DNA of 64,000 nucleotides from JBLLJR01 sp047692235 (GCA_047692235.1 JBLLJR010000004.1:62001-126000); one strand, 5' to 3'; positions 9,287 through 19,876 are shown, numbered from the stretch's first letter. Numbers and translations: made by a program. Notes: a model not told the origin generated them from the sequence alone.

Positions 9287-9991
9287 TTATATTTTATTTT
9301 GTTGAAATTTTTTTATTTTATTTTCTTTAATAATTTTAGTAACTTGAGATAAATATAATTTAATTGATCTAACAGAATCGTCATTGCCTGGAATAATATA
9401 ATCTATATTATCAGGATCTGCATTTGTATCAACAATTGCAAATACAGTAATGCCTATATTATTTGCTTCTTTAATAGCAATATGTTCATGATGAGAATCA
9501 ATTATAAATATTGCATTGGGTAATCCACCCATATTTTTAATTCCACCTAAACTAATTTCTAATTTTTTTAATTTTCTTATTTTAATTAAAGATTCTTTTT
9601 TAGTTAATTTTTTAAACATGCCATTTTTAAATTGAGTATCTAAATCTTTTAAACGTTTTATAGATTTACGTACTGTTTTCCAATTAGTTAACATACCACC
9701 TAACCATCTATTATTAACAAAAAATTGATCACAACTCATAGCAAATTCTTTAATAATTTTTCTTGCTGGTTTTTTAGTTCCAACAAATAAAATTTTGCCA
9801 TTTTGACGAGATATTTTTTGAATTTCTATTAAAGCTTTATTAAAAAAATCTACAGTATATTCTAAATTTAAGATATGAACTTTATTTCTTTCTCCAAAAA
9901 TAAATTTTTTCATTTTTGGATTCCAATAACGAGTTTGATGTCCAAAATGTACGCCAGCTTTTAACATATCAAGCATTGAAATACTTAACAT
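9287..9991 (-). CDS. rpsB: Ribosomal protein uS2
   Basis: Small-subunit protein needed for bS1 binding to the 30S. 234 residues (E. coli 241), with only the tail shortened. Strongly conserved: M-L-K-A-G-V-H-F-G-H-Q-T-R-Y-W-N-P-K-M near residues 8-26, R-W-L-G-G-M-L-T-N-W near 95, and H-E-H-I-A-I-K-E-A near 170. First gene of the ten-gene minus-strand run that ends in dnaE, and divergent from map across 168 bp, which should hold the promoters for both directions. Confidence 0.98.
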   Translation of the reverse strand: MLSISMLDMLKAGVHFGHQTRYWNPKMKKFIFGERNKVHILNLEYTVDFFNKALIEIQKISRQNGKILFVGTKKPARKIIKEFAMSCDQFFVNNRWLGGMLTNWKTVRKSIKRLKDLDTQFKNGMFKKLTKKESLIKIRKLKKLEISLGGIKNMGGLPNAIFIIDSHHEHIAIKEANNIGITVFAIVDTNADPDNIDYIIPGNDDSVRSIKLYLSQVTKIIKENKIKKFQQNKI

Positions 9992-10159
9992 TATAAACCT
10001 CTATATATTACATATATTTAAGTTAAAATTAATTAGTAAAAAATTATTTAATTATTTTAATTGTAATATAAAGTACAGAATTTTTCTACTAAATATTTTT
10101 AATAAAATATTAAAAGTATATGTTATATTTAAACAAAATTTAATTATTTAAATAAAAAT

Positions 10160-10945
10160 ATGTTTATTAATATAAAATCTAATAATGATATAAATAAAAT
10201 GCGCATTGTTGGTAAATTATCAGCTGAAGTATTAATAATGATTAAAGATTACATTACTCCTGGTGTAAGTACTGGTGAACTAAATGATATATGCCATAAG
10301 TATATTACAAAAGTACAAAAATCTATACCTGCATCTTTAGGATATTGTGGATTTCCTAAATCAATATGTACTTCAGTCAACGATGTTGTATGTCACGGTA
10401 TTCCTTCGTATGAAAAAGAACTTAAAAATGGTGATATTATAAATATAGATGTTGCAATAATAAAAGATGGATTTTATGGAGATACATCTAAAATGTTTAT
10501 AGTTGGTAAACCAACTATTATTGGAAAACGTTTATGTAAAGTAACACAAAATAGTTTATATTTAGCAATTAAAAAAATTAAACCTGGATTATGTTTAAAT
10601 ATCATAGGATCAACAATACAAAAATTTGCAGAGTCAGAAAATTTTTCTATTGTACGAGAATATTGCGGACATGGTATAGGTAACAAATTTCATGAACCAC
10701 CTCAAATTTTACATTTTTATAATAAAAACAAATTCATATTAAAATCTGGAATGACAATAACAATTGAACCAATGATTAACACAGGAAATCATTCTGTAAA
10801 AATTATGAAAGATGGATGGACAGTAAAAACTAAAGATCATAGTCTTTCTGCTCAATATGAGCATACTTTAGTTGTAACTAATAATGGATGTGAAATTTTA
10901 ACTTTAAGACCAGAGGAAACAATACCATCAATTATAATAAATTAA
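10160..10945 (+). CDS. map: Methionine aminopeptidase type I
   Basis: Removes the initiator methionine from nascent proteins. 261 residues (E. coli 264). The five metal ligands are all visible: D in N-I-D-V-A-I, D in Y-G-D-T-S-K, H in G-H-G-I-G, E in T-I-E-P-M-I-N, and E in Y-E-H-T-L-V-V, plus the substrate His in V-V-C-H-G-I-P. Divergent from rpsB as in E. coli. In E. coli glnD separates map from dapD; here it is gone and dapD follows after 77 bp. Confidence 0.98.
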   Translation: MFINIKSNNDINKMRIVGKLSAEVLIMIKDYITPGVSTGELNDICHKYITKVQKSIPASLGYCGFPKSICTSVNDVVCHGIPSYEKELKNGDIINIDVAIIKDGFYGDTSKMFIVGKPTIIGKRLCKVTQNSLYLAIKKIKPGLCLNIIGSTIQKFAESENFSIVREYCGHGIGNKFHEPPQILHFYNKNKFILKSGMTITIEPMINTGNHSVKIMKDGWTVKTKDHSLSAQYEHTLVVTNNGCEILTLRPEETIPSIIIN

Positions 10946-11022
10946 TTGTCAATATAATTAAATAATTTAATTAAAAATAAAATATCCAAATTTTCACTAT
11001 TTTGAATTAAGGTAAATTAATC

Positions 11023-11844
11023 ATGCATCCATTAAAAAATATTATTGATATAGCTTTCGAAAAAAGATTTGAAATTAATTATAAAAATGTAGATTTATTA
11101 ACAAAAAACTCTATTAATGAAATTATATCAAACCTAAATTCAGGTAAATTACGTGCATCAAAAAAAATTAATGGGATATGGACCACTAATAGCACAGTTA
11201 AAAAAGCAATATTATTATATTTTAGTATTAAAAAAACAAAACTATATAAAAATAATATATCTTGTTTTTTTGATAAAATTCCTACAAAATTTGATAATTG
11301 GACCTATGAAAATTTTAAATCTTCAAGAATAAGAATATCTCCATCTGCTGTTTCTAGATATGGCGCTTATATTGGTAAAAATGTTATTTTAATGCCATCT
11401 TTTATAAATATTGGCTCATATATAGGTAATGGTACAATGATTGATACATGGACTACAGTTGGTTCATGTGCACAAATTGGAGAAAATGTACATTTATCAG
11501 GCGGTGTAGGTATTGGAGGGGTATTAGAACCAATACAATGTAACCCTACTATTATAGAGGATAACTGCTTTATAGGAGCTAGATCAGAAATTGTTGAAGG
11601 AGTAATTATAGAACATGGATCTATTATTTCTATGGGAGTATTTATAGGTCAAAGCACAAAAATATATGACAGAAAAACTGGTATAATATATTATGGAAAA
11701 GTGCCACCTTATTCTGTGGTTGTACCAGGAACATTACCTGATAAAAATAAAAAATGTAATTTATATTGTGCTATAATAGTAAAAAAAGTTGATTCCAAAA
11801 CATTAAGTAAAACAGATATTAATAAATTATTAAGAACATTATAA
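11023..11844 (+). CDS. dapD: Tetrahydrodipicolinate N-succinyltransferase
   Basis: Lysine/diaminopimelate pathway: succinylates tetrahydrodipicolinate using succinyl-CoA. 273 residues (E. coli 274). The middle of the protein (about 105-235) is a left-handed beta-helix of hexapeptide repeats, for example V-I-L-M-P-S-F-I-N-I-G and E-I-V-E-G-V-I-I-E-H-G, preceded by the motif R-I-S-P-S-A-V-S-R-Y-G-A-Y-I-G. A weak ribosome binding site (AAGG) precedes the ATG. Partners in the window are asd, dapB and dapF. Confidence 0.97.
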   Translation: MHPLKNIIDIAFEKRFEINYKNVDLLTKNSINEIISNLNSGKLRASKKINGIWTTNSTVKKAILLYFSIKKTKLYKNNISCFFDKIPTKFDNWTYENFKSSRIRISPSAVSRYGAYIGKNVILMPSFINIGSYIGNGTMIDTWTTVGSCAQIGENVHLSGGVGIGGVLEPIQCNPTIIEDNCFIGARSEIVEGVIIEHGSIISMGVFIGQSTKIYDRKTGIIYYGKVPPYSVVVPGTLPDKNKKCNLYCAIIVKKVDSKTLSKTDINKLLRTL

Positions 11845-12122
11845 AATAATATTTAAATTTTAAAAAAATACTTAATAATATAAGAAATATTAGTTTGTAT
11901 TGTTTTATATATAAGTAAAAGTAATTTTTTATATTTAAAATATTTATAATTTATTTTATAAATATATAGTATTATAATTTAGAATATATTATCTCTATGT
12001 TATGGAGTATTAATAATTATAAATTTACTTAAAGATAAATTATTAGATTTAATATTTCATTAAAATATATAAGAAAATATAAAATTAATTTATAAAATTA
12101 AAAGTATTATTGAGTATAATAT

Positions 12123-12953
12123 ATGAAATTTTCTAAGATGCATGGATTAGGCAATCATTTTGTTGTAGTAGAATCTATTACACAAAATATAAATTTAACG
12201 AGTAAAAAAATACAGATGTTATCTGATCCATGTTTAGGTATAGGTTTTGATCAATTACTTATAATAGAAAAATCTAAAAATTCTGAATTTGATTTTAATT
12301 ATCGTATTTTTAATAAAAACGGGAATGAAGTTGAACAATGTGGTAATGGTGCAAGATGCATTGCACTTTTTGTTAGACTTAAAAAATTAACTGATAAAAA
12401 TAAAATTTATGTAAAAACTAAAACAAATAAAATATCACTAAAAATATATAAAAATAATATAGTTAAAGTTAATATGGGAGAACCAATTTTTAATCCTAAG
12501 CATATACCATTGCTGTATAATAAAGAACAGATTGAATACAAGCTTAAATTAAAAAATAGTGATCAAACTATATATTTTGGAAGTGTATCCTTAGGTAATC
12601 CACATTGTATAATTAATGTAAATAATATAAATACTGCTCCTGTATCTACTTTAGGACCAAAATTAGAAATACATAAATATTTTCCTAATAAAGTTAATGT
12701 TGGTTTTATGCAAATTTTAAATAAAAACAATATTTATTTAAGAGTATATGAACGAAATACAGGAGAAACAAAATCATGCGGTAGTGGAGCATGTGCTGCT
12801 GTTGCAGTAGGTATTAGACAATATAAACTATCTAATATTGTTAATGTTAATTTACTTGGAGGTAAATTAATTATTAAATGGAAAGGACCTAATTATCCAT
12901 TATTTATGATAGGTGAAGCAACTCATGTATACGAAGGATATATTAATATATAA
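12123..12953 (+). CDS. dapF: Diaminopimelate epimerase
   Basis: Converts LL- to meso-diaminopimelate without a cofactor, using two cysteines. 276 residues (E. coli 274). Both active-site cysteines are present in their motifs: E-Q-C-G-N-G-A-R-C near residue 73 and S-C-G-S-G-A-C-A near 220; the N-terminal M-H-G-L-G-N-H-F-V matches the family. A 278-bp spacer separates it from dapD. In E. coli dapF leads a block with xerC and uvrD; xerC is missing here, and uvrD follows directly. Confidence 0.98.
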   Translation: MKFSKMHGLGNHFVVVESITQNINLTSKKIQMLSDPCLGIGFDQLLIIEKSKNSEFDFNYRIFNKNGNEVEQCGNGARCIALFVRLKKLTDKNKIYVKTKTNKISLKIYKNNIVKVNMGEPIFNPKHIPLLYNKEQIEYKLKLKNSDQTIYFGSVSLGNPHCIINVNNINTAPVSTLGPKLEIHKYFPNKVNVGFMQILNKNNIYLRVYERNTGETKSCGSGACAAVAVGIRQYKLSNIVNVNLLGGKLIIKWKGPNYPLFMIGEATHVYEGYINI

Positions 12954-13001
12954 TATTTATTTAAAAAGTAAATAATACTATTTTTATAGTAAATTTATAA
13001 A

Positions 13002-15146
13002 ATGAATATTTTAAAATTAATAAATACATTAAATAAACAACAAAAAAACATAGTTATTTCTCCATTATCTAATATTCTTGTATTGGCTGGTGCGGGTAGC
13101 GGGAAAACTATGATATTAGTTTATCGTATAGCATGGTTAATATCTGTTAAAAATTATTCATCATCATCAATTATGGTGGTAACTTTCACAAATAAATCAT
13201 CTACAGAAATACTCAATAGAATAAAAAATGTAACTGGTAACAAAACACAAAAAGATATGTGGATTGGAACATTTCATAGTATATCATTACAAATTTTAAA
13301 AAATCATTATATAGATGCAAATTTACCTAAAAATTTCCAAGTAATAAATAAATCAGAACAATTTAGTATCATTAAAAAATTAATGTTAAATATGAATATT
13401 GATGAAAAAAAATGGCCTATAAAAAAAGCTTTGTTATATATAAATAATAAAAAAAACAAAGGAATAAGACCTAATAAAAAATATAAATATTATGATATTA
13501 TTTGGCATAATATTTATAAATCTTATCAAGAAACATGTGATAACTATGGATTATTAGATTTTTCTGAGTTATTATTAAGATCTTATGAATTATTTATAAA
13601 TAAAAAATGTATACTAAAATTTTATCAAAAAAAATTTACTAATATTTTAGTAGATGAATTTCAAGATACAAATATTATCCAATATCATTGGATAAAAATT
13701 TTATCTGGTAACTTATGTAATACAATGATTGTAGGTGATGATGATCAATCTATTTATGGGTGGAGAGGATCAACTATAGATAACATTTATAATTTTATAA
13801 ATGATTTTAAAAATGTAAAAATATTTAAATTAGAACAAAATTATAGATCTACAAAAAATATTTTAAAAGCAGCAAATGCTATTATTTCTAATAATAAAAA
13901 ACGTATGGATAAAAAATTATGGACTAAAAATGATGATGGAGAATTAATAAATTTATACAATGCATCAAATGATGTTGATGAAGCACGTTTCATAATTAAT
14001 AATATTAAAATATATAAATCACAAGGATTTCAATTAAAAAATTTTGCTATTTTATATAGAAATAATTATCAATCTAAAATTTTAGAAGAAAAATTAATAT
14101 ATGAAAAATTACCATATATAATTCATAGTGGTATTCAATTTGTCGAAAATAAAGAAATACATTATTCTATTTGTTATTTACGATTAATAGTAAATTTTAA
14201 TGATAATTATGCTTTTAAAAATATAGTAAATAAACCTTCAAGAGGTATTGGCAAAAAAACATTAGAAGTTATAAATAATATTTCTTTTGATAGACAATTA
14301 ACATTATGGGAATCTAGTTGGGTTGCTATAAGTGAAAAACTTTTAATTAAAAAAAATGAATTATCATTATTTAAATTCTTAAATTTAATAAATAAAATTA
14401 AAAAAATATCTAAAGATCTTATTTTACATAAACAAATTGAATTAATCTTAAAACAATCCGGTATATGGGATATGTATTTACATAATATAAAAGATAATGA
14501 GAATACAAAAATACAAAAATTAAAAAGACTTATAAGTATATCAAAACAAAATTATAAGGTTAATAAAAATCATAATTTTTCAGATTTAAAAATATTTTTA
14601 CAAAGTATTTCTATCAGTTATGATTCTCATGATGTAAATTTAGAAAATAACAATAAAATTCATTTAATGACATTGCATGCATCAAAAGGATTAGAATTTC
14701 CAATAGTATTTATAATAGGAATGGAAGAAGGAATTTTCCCAAATAAAATTTTTAATGATACATTTACATTAGAAGAAGAAAGAAGATTAGCATATGTTGG
14801 GATAACTAGAGCAATGCAACAACTTATAATTACTTATGCAAAAAATAGAAAATTATATGGAAAAAATTACATACATGAAATTTCTAGATTTGTTAATGAG
14901 TTACCTAAATCTTGTTTTAAAATAGTAAATGATAATGTAAATAAAGAAAAAGTTACATATAAATATATATATAAATATAAAAAAATTGATAATAATTTAT
15001 ATATTGGTAAAGTAGTTTACCATACAATATTTGGTAAAGGAATTATTTTAAATTATCAAAAAGATGAAAAAGATATAAAATTACAAATTAAATTTAATAA
15101 CCGCGAGATAAAATGGTTAATGATATCTTATGTAAAGATACTATAA
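13002..15146 (+). CDS. uvrD: DNA helicase II UvrD
   Basis: Superfamily 1A 3'-5' helicase of nucleotide-excision and mismatch repair. 714 residues (E. coli 720). Helicase motifs in order: Walker A (G-A-G-S-G-K-T, near residue 30), Walker B (V-D-E-F-Q-D-T, near 218), G-D-D-D-Q-S-I-Y-G-W-R-G (near 245), Q-N-Y-R-S-T, T-L-H-A-S-K-G-L-E-F (near 555) and Y-V-G-I-T-R-A (near 595). The Tudor-like C-terminal domain (G-K-V-V-Y-H-T-I-F-G-K-G) is retained. Between dapF and corA as in E. coli. Whether uvrABC or mutSL remain elsewhere cannot be seen. Confidence 0.96.
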   Translation: MNILKLINTLNKQQKNIVISPLSNILVLAGAGSGKTMILVYRIAWLISVKNYSSSSIMVVTFTNKSSTEILNRIKNVTGNKTQKDMWIGTFHSISLQILKNHYIDANLPKNFQVINKSEQFSIIKKLMLNMNIDEKKWPIKKALLYINNKKNKGIRPNKKYKYYDIIWHNIYKSYQETCDNYGLLDFSELLLRSYELFINKKCILKFYQKKFTNILVDEFQDTNIIQYHWIKILSGNLCNTMIVGDDDQSIYGWRGSTIDNIYNFINDFKNVKIFKLEQNYRSTKNILKAANAIISNNKKRMDKKLWTKNDDGELINLYNASNDVDEARFIINNIKIYKSQGFQLKNFAILYRNNYQSKILEEKLIYEKLPYIIHSGIQFVENKEIHYSICYLRLIVNFNDNYAFKNIVNKPSRGIGKKTLEVINNISFDRQLTLWESSWVAISEKLLIKKNELSLFKFLNLINKIKKISKDLILHKQIELILKQSGIWDMYLHNIKDNENTKIQKLKRLISISKQNYKVNKNHNFSDLKIFLQSISISYDSHDVNLENNNKIHLMTLHASKGLEFPIVFIIGMEEGIFPNKIFNDTFTLEEERRLAYVGITRAMQQLIITYAKNRKLYGKNYIHEISRFVNELPKSCFKIVNDNVNKEKVTYKYIYKYKKIDNNLYIGKVVYHTIFGKGIILNYQKDEKDIKLQIKFNNREIKWLMISYVKIL

Positions 15147-15223
15147 ATAAATATAAATTTATATTTACTTTGGTAAAATATATAAAATATTTTAAATTTT
15201 AATATTATTAGGTGGTAAAAAAT

Positions 15224-16174
15224 ATGCTTAACGTATTTCAATTAAATAATTATCGTATATCACGAGTTGATATAGAAAAAACAGGATCTATTTCTAAATC
15301 TATATGGATAGATTTAATTGAACCTAATGATGATGAAAAATATTTAATAACACATGATCTTGGACAGAATTTAGCTACACACTTAGAATTAGAAAATATA
15401 GAAGCATCTGCTAGATTTTTTGAAGATGATAATGGTTTACATATTCATTCATTCTTTTTTTATTCTGATCCAAAAAATAGAGCTGGTAATATTACTGTAG
15501 CATTTACCATAAAAAATGGTAGACTTTTTTCTTTAAGATCAAGAGAATTACCTGCATTTAGATTATATAGAATTAGAATAAGAAATCAATTATTAATTGA
15601 TGGTAACGCATACGAAGTATTATTAGATTTATTTGAAACTAAAATTGAACAACTTGCAGATGCAATAGAAAATATATATAGTGACTTAAAAGAATTAAGT
15701 TTAACTATTATGGATGGACAAAAAAAAGGTACGTATGATAACTCTTTAGCTACTTTATCTTATCTAGAAGATATAACTTGGAAAGTTAGATTATGTTTAA
15801 TGGATACTCAAAGGGCTTTGAACTTTTTAATTAGAAAATCTAGATTACCATCTAGACAATTAATGCAATCTAAAGAAATATTAAAAGATATCGATTCATT
15901 ATTATCTCATAATGAATCGTTATTTCAAAAAGTAAATTTTTTAATGCAAGCAGCAATGGGATTTATTAATATAGAACAAAATAGAATAATTAAAATTTTT
16001 TCTGTTGTTTCAGTTATATTTTTACCTCCAACATTAGTTGCTTCCAGTTATGGAATGAATTTTAAATTTATGCCTGAATTAACATGGCATTTTGGATATC
16101 CATTTGCAATATTTATAATGATTATATCTGGCATAGCACCTTATATTTATTTTAAAAGTAAAAATTGGCTTTAA
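15224..16174 (+). CDS. corA: Magnesium/cobalt transporter CorA
   Basis: Homopentameric inner-membrane Mg2+ channel. With ATG at 15224 the product has 316 residues, the same as E. coli, and begins M-L-N-V-F-Q-L like M-L-S-A-F-Q-L. A GTG at 15212 would add four residues but overlaps the ribosome binding site (AGGTGG at about 15210-15215), so the ATG is preferred. The signature Y-G-M-N is at about 282-285 after the first membrane helix; the second helix follows, and the basic tail K-S-K-N-W-L closes the protein. Its stop lies three bases from the stop of convergent tyrB. Confidence 0.97.
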   Translation: MLNVFQLNNYRISRVDIEKTGSISKSIWIDLIEPNDDEKYLITHDLGQNLATHLELENIEASARFFEDDNGLHIHSFFFYSDPKNRAGNITVAFTIKNGRLFSLRSRELPAFRLYRIRIRNQLLIDGNAYEVLLDLFETKIEQLADAIENIYSDLKELSLTIMDGQKKGTYDNSLATLSYLEDITWKVRLCLMDTQRALNFLIRKSRLPSRQLMQSKEILKDIDSLLSHNESLFQKVNFLMQAAMGFINIEQNRIIKIFSVVSVIFLPPTLVASSYGMNFKFMPELTWHFGYPFAIFIMIISGIAPYIYFKSKNWL

Positions 16175-16177
16175 ATA

Positions 16178-17371
16178 TTAAATTATTACTTTAGCTATAG
16201 ATTTAGCAACTTTTTTAAAATTACTTTTATTTAATCCAGATAAACACATACGTCCATTATTTAATAAATAAATACCATATAAATTACGCATATCATGAAC
16301 TTGTTTTTTATTTAATCCAGTTAAACTAAACATTCCTTTTTGATTTAATAAATAATCAAAATTAGTATTAGGTAATATTAATTTTAGTTCATTATGCAAT
16401 TTATATCTCATTAAATTAATACGTAATCTCATATTTTCTATTTCTTCTATCCACATTTTCATTAAATATGGAGTATTTAATACCTTTTCAACAACTTGAG
16501 CAACAAATCTAGGTGGACTGGAATAATTTCTTCTAACAGTTGCTTTAAGTTGTCCTAAAACACGTTCACAATCATTTTCATTATTACAACATACTGATAA
16601 TGATCCTATTCTTTCACTATAAAGAGAAAAAATTTTAGAAAAAGATTGGCTTACTAAACAAGGCATTTTTTTAGCTATTTTTCTAACTGCATAAGCATCT
16701 TTATCTAATCCTTGACTAAATCCTTGATATGCAATATCTAAAAAAGGTATAATTTTCCTTTCAGCCATAACTAAAATTAGTTTATCCCATTGTTTATTAT
16801 TTAAATCAGATCCAGTGGGATTATGACAACATGGATGGAGTAATACAATACTATATTTATCTAATTTATTAAAACAATCCAACATATCTTCAAAATTTAC
16901 TTTTAGTAATTTTTTATCAAAATATGGATAATAATTTACTTTAAAACCTGAACCAACAAATATCGATATATGATTATCCCACGTTGGATTACTAACCCAA
17001 ACTTGAGAATTTGGGAAATAACTTTTTAAAAAATCAGCTCCTATTTTAAGTGCTCCTGATCCACCTATAGTTTGTATATTAGCAATACATTTATATTTGT
17101 TAATAAAATCTACGCCAAATAATAATTTTTTTACAGCAACTAAATAAGATTTTAATCCTTCCATAGGGAGATAAGGATATGATTCTATTTTTTTTTCATT
17201 AAATATTATTGTTTTTGCACGTTCCACTGCTTTTAACTGAGGTATTAAAGAATGTTCATTATAATATAATCCAACACTTAAATTAATTAAGTTTTGTCTT
17301 TTATCTTTTTTATATATTTCTATAAAAGATAGAATTGGATCTCCAATATATTTATTTACATGTTTAAACAT
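16178..17371 (-). CDS. tyrB: Aromatic amino-acid aminotransferase TyrB
   Basis: PLP enzyme that transfers the amino group to phenylpyruvate and 4-hydroxyphenylpyruvate (also oxaloacetate), the last step of Phe/Tyr synthesis. 397 residues, as E. coli TyrB. Motifs: L-Y-Y-N-E near 39, T-I-G-G-S-G-A-L-K near 102, H-P-C-C-H-N-P-T-G near 185, D-I-A-Y-Q-G-F near 220, and the PLP lysine in S-F-S-K-I-F-S-L-Y near 246. The H-P-C-C-H form, L-N-Q-K-G-M-F and position next to dnaB (E. coli dnaB-alr-tyrB) favour tyrB over aspC. alr is lost. Confidence 0.93.
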   Translation of the reverse strand: MFKHVNKYIGDPILSFIEIYKKDKRQNLINLSVGLYYNEHSLIPQLKAVERAKTIIFNEKKIESYPYLPMEGLKSYLVAVKKLLFGVDFINKYKCIANIQTIGGSGALKIGADFLKSYFPNSQVWVSNPTWDNHISIFVGSGFKVNYYPYFDKKLLKVNFEDMLDCFNKLDKYSIVLLHPCCHNPTGSDLNNKQWDKLILVMAERKIIPFLDIAYQGFSQGLDKDAYAVRKIAKKMPCLVSQSFSKIFSLYSERIGSLSVCCNNENDCERVLGQLKATVRRNYSSPPRFVAQVVEKVLNTPYLMKMWIEEIENMRLRINLMRYKLHNELKLILPNTNFDYLLNQKGMFSLTGLNKKQVHDMRNLYGIYLLNNGRMCLSGLNKSNFKKVAKSIAKVII

Positions 17372-17411
17372 AATTTTATTCCAAATATAATTTTTTGGTA
17401 AAATGAATAAT

Positions 17412-18782
17412 TTAATTATTGTAACTTAATGAAGTATAGTTATCAAATCTTGATATTTTACCATTAAATATTAATTTAATAGTACCTATTGGTCCATTTC
17501 TTTGTTTACTTAAAATAATTTCTGCAATACCTTTAGAATTACTATTTATATTGTATATTTCATCTCTATATATAAACATAACAATATCAGCATCTTGTTC
17601 AATTGAACCAGAATCTCTTAAGTCAGAATTGATAGGTCTTTTATCTGCTCTTTGTTCTAAATTACGATTTAATTGAGATAATGCAATTATAGGTATATTT
17701 AATTCTTTTGCTAAAGATTTTAATGCTCGAGATATTTCTGTTATTTCTAATGTGCGATTTTCTGATAAAGATGGTATTTTTATTAATTGTAAATAATCAA
17801 TCATAATTAAACTTAATCCATTATTTTCACGAAATATACGTCTTGATCTTGATCTTATTTCAAATGGTGTTAAACTAGATGAATCATCAATATAAATATT
17901 TCTTTTTTTTGAAAATAAATCTATAGAATTAGAAATCTTATTCCAATCATTGATATTTAATTTTCCTGTACGTATTTTAGATTGATATATTCGTGACTGA
18001 GAAGATATCATTTTCATTATTATTTGTTCACTTGACATTTCTAAACTAAATATTAATACTGGTTTTTTTTCATTTATAGATATATTTTCACATAAATTCA
18101 TAGCTAATGTAGTTTTTCCCATAGATGGTCGAGATGCTATAATAATTAAATCTGAATTTTGAAATCCAGATGTTTTATTATCTAAATCTGTATATCCACT
18201 AGAAATACCAGTAATATTTTTTTTATTTTTATATAAAAATTTAATTTTATTTAATGTATTTTCAATAATTACATCTATACTTTTTAAATTCATATTTCTA
18301 CAATTTCTTGTATCTGAAATTTTAAATAATAGTGATTCAGCAAAATCTATTAAATCTTCACTGCTACTATATTTCCTATTATATCCAGCATTAGAAATTT
18401 TATGAGATAATAAAATTATCTCACGAATAATAGAGCATTCTCTAACAATATCAGCATATGCAAAAATATTAGCAGCACTAGGAATATTTTTTGATAATTC
18501 AGCTAAATATGAAAATCCACCAATAAATTCTAACTTATTTTTTTTATCAAGAGATTCTGAAAGAGTAATCAAATCTATTGGTTTACCTATATCTGACAAT
18601 AATTTTATTTCATTAAATATTATTTTATTAGAATTATTAAAAAAATCATCACTATTTAATTTATCAGAAATATCATCCCATCTATCATTTTCGAGCATTA
18701 AACCACCTAATACAGACTGTTCTGCTTCTATAGAATGAGGAAGAATTTTAATTTTTTTTTCAATATTATTAAATTCAAACAT
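17412..18782 (-). CDS. dnaB: Replicative DNA helicase DnaB
   Basis: Hexameric 5'-3' helicase at the replication fork. 456 residues (E. coli 471). N-terminal domain with H-S-I-E-A-E-Q-S-V-L-G-G near residues 16-27; the RecA-like C-terminal domain carries Walker A (S-R-P-S-M-G-K-T-T, near 220), Walker B region (M-I-D-Y-L-Q-L-I, near 325), L-S-Q-L-N-R near 365, and D-L-R-D-S-G-S-I-E-Q-D-A-D near 385. Forty bases upstream of tyrB on the same strand, probably one transcript. Confidence 0.97.
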   Translation of the reverse strand: MFEFNNIEKKIKILPHSIEAEQSVLGGLMLENDRWDDISDKLNSDDFFNNSNKIIFNEIKLLSDIGKPIDLITLSESLDKKNKLEFIGGFSYLAELSKNIPSAANIFAYADIVRECSIIREIILLSHKISNAGYNRKYSSSEDLIDFAESLLFKISDTRNCRNMNLKSIDVIIENTLNKIKFLYKNKKNITGISSGYTDLDNKTSGFQNSDLIIIASRPSMGKTTLAMNLCENISINEKKPVLIFSLEMSSEQIIMKMISSQSRIYQSKIRTGKLNINDWNKISNSIDLFSKKRNIYIDDSSSLTPFEIRSRSRRIFRENNGLSLIMIDYLQLIKIPSLSENRTLEITEISRALKSLAKELNIPIIALSQLNRNLEQRADKRPINSDLRDSGSIEQDADIVMFIYRDEIYNINSNSKGIAEIILSKQRNGPIGTIKLIFNGKISRFDNYTSLSYNN

Positions 18783-18988
18783 AGAATACTATTTTACTCA
18801 ACTATGTATAATAAATATTATATTATATATATTTTCATAATATAATATAAATAATTAATTGTAATTCATTATTATAAATTTCATTTATATAAATTTCTTG
18901 TTAATTTTCATTTATATTATTATATAAAATTGAGATAATTACTACATATTAAAAATAATATTTATTTATATTTTATAAAGGAATACTA

Positions 18989-19876
18989 ATGAATTTTCCT
19001 ATAATACAACAACAAGAAGAGATAAATCAAAATTTAATAGAAATGCATGGAAAAATTAAAGTTTCATTTGAATTTTTTCCTCCAAAAACTAATAAAATGA
19101 AAAATATTTTTTGGAATTCAATTAATATATTAAGTAAATTAACTCCTATTTTTGTTTCTGTAACTTATGGAGCAAATTCTGGAGAAAAACAACTTACTTT
19201 TGATGTGATAAAAGATATTAAAAAAAAAACAAGTATGGATGCTGCACCTCATATAACTTGTATAGATTCTGATATTAAAGAATTAAATAAAATAGCAAAA
19301 AATTATTGGAATATTGGAGTACGACACATTATTGCATTAAGAGGTGATTTATTGTCCGGACAAAGTAAACCAAAAATGTACGGATCAGATTTAGTTTCTT
19401 TGTTAAAAAAAGTTGGGAATTTTGATATATCAGTAGCAGCATATCCTGAAATTCATCCAGAAGCTAAAAGTGCTAAATCAGATATTTTAAATTTAAAAAA
19501 AAAAATTGATGCAGGAGCAAATAGAGCAATTACACAATTTTTTTTCGATATAGAAAAATATTTAAGATTTAGAGATCGTTGTATAACAGAAGGTATTAAT
19601 ACAGAAATAATACCTGGTATTTTACCGATACATAACTTTAAACAATTAAAAAAATTTGCTATTTTATCAAATGTAAAAATTCCAAATTGGATAAATATAG
19701 TATTTAATGATTTAGAAAATGATATAGAAACACAAAAATTAATAGGTGCATCAATAGCAATTGATATGATAAAGATTTTAATTAAAGAAGGAGTAAAATA
19801 TTTCCATTTTTATACCCTTAATAGATCAGAATTAACATATGCTATATGCCATACTATGGGGACAAATAAAAATTAA
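18989..19876 (+). CDS. metF: 5,10-methylenetetrahydrofolate reductase
   Basis: FAD enzyme making 5-methyltetrahydrofolate, the methyl donor for methionine synthesis. 295 residues (E. coli 296). Motifs: S-F-E-F-F-P-P-K-T near 26-34, V-T-Y-G-A-N-S-G near 62, H-I-T-C-I near 88, R-H-I-I-A-L-R-G-D near 112-120, A-A-Y-P-E-I-H-P-E-A near 150, and F-H-F-Y-T-L-N-R near 272. A good ribosome binding site (AAAGGA) stands six bases before the ATG. No clear MetJ operator (AGACGTCT-like) is seen in the 206-bp region shared with dnaB. Confidence 0.97.
   Translation: MNFPIIQQQEEINQNLIEMHGKIKVSFEFFPPKTNKMKNIFWNSINILSKLTPIFVSVTYGANSGEKQLTFDVIKDIKKKTSMDAAPHITCIDSDIKELNKIAKNYWNIGVRHIIALRGDLLSGQSKPKMYGSDLVSLLKKVGNFDISVAAYPEIHPEAKSAKSDILNLKKKIDAGANRAITQFFFDIEKYLRFRDRCITEGINTEIIPGILPIHNFKQLKKFAILSNVKIPNWINIVFNDLENDIETQKLIGASIAIDMIKILIKEGVKYFHFYTLNRSELTYAICHTMGTNKN

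Noticed and set aside
18783..18988. MetJ operator before metF
   Set aside because: No AGACGTCT-like repeats; sequence is plain A/T.
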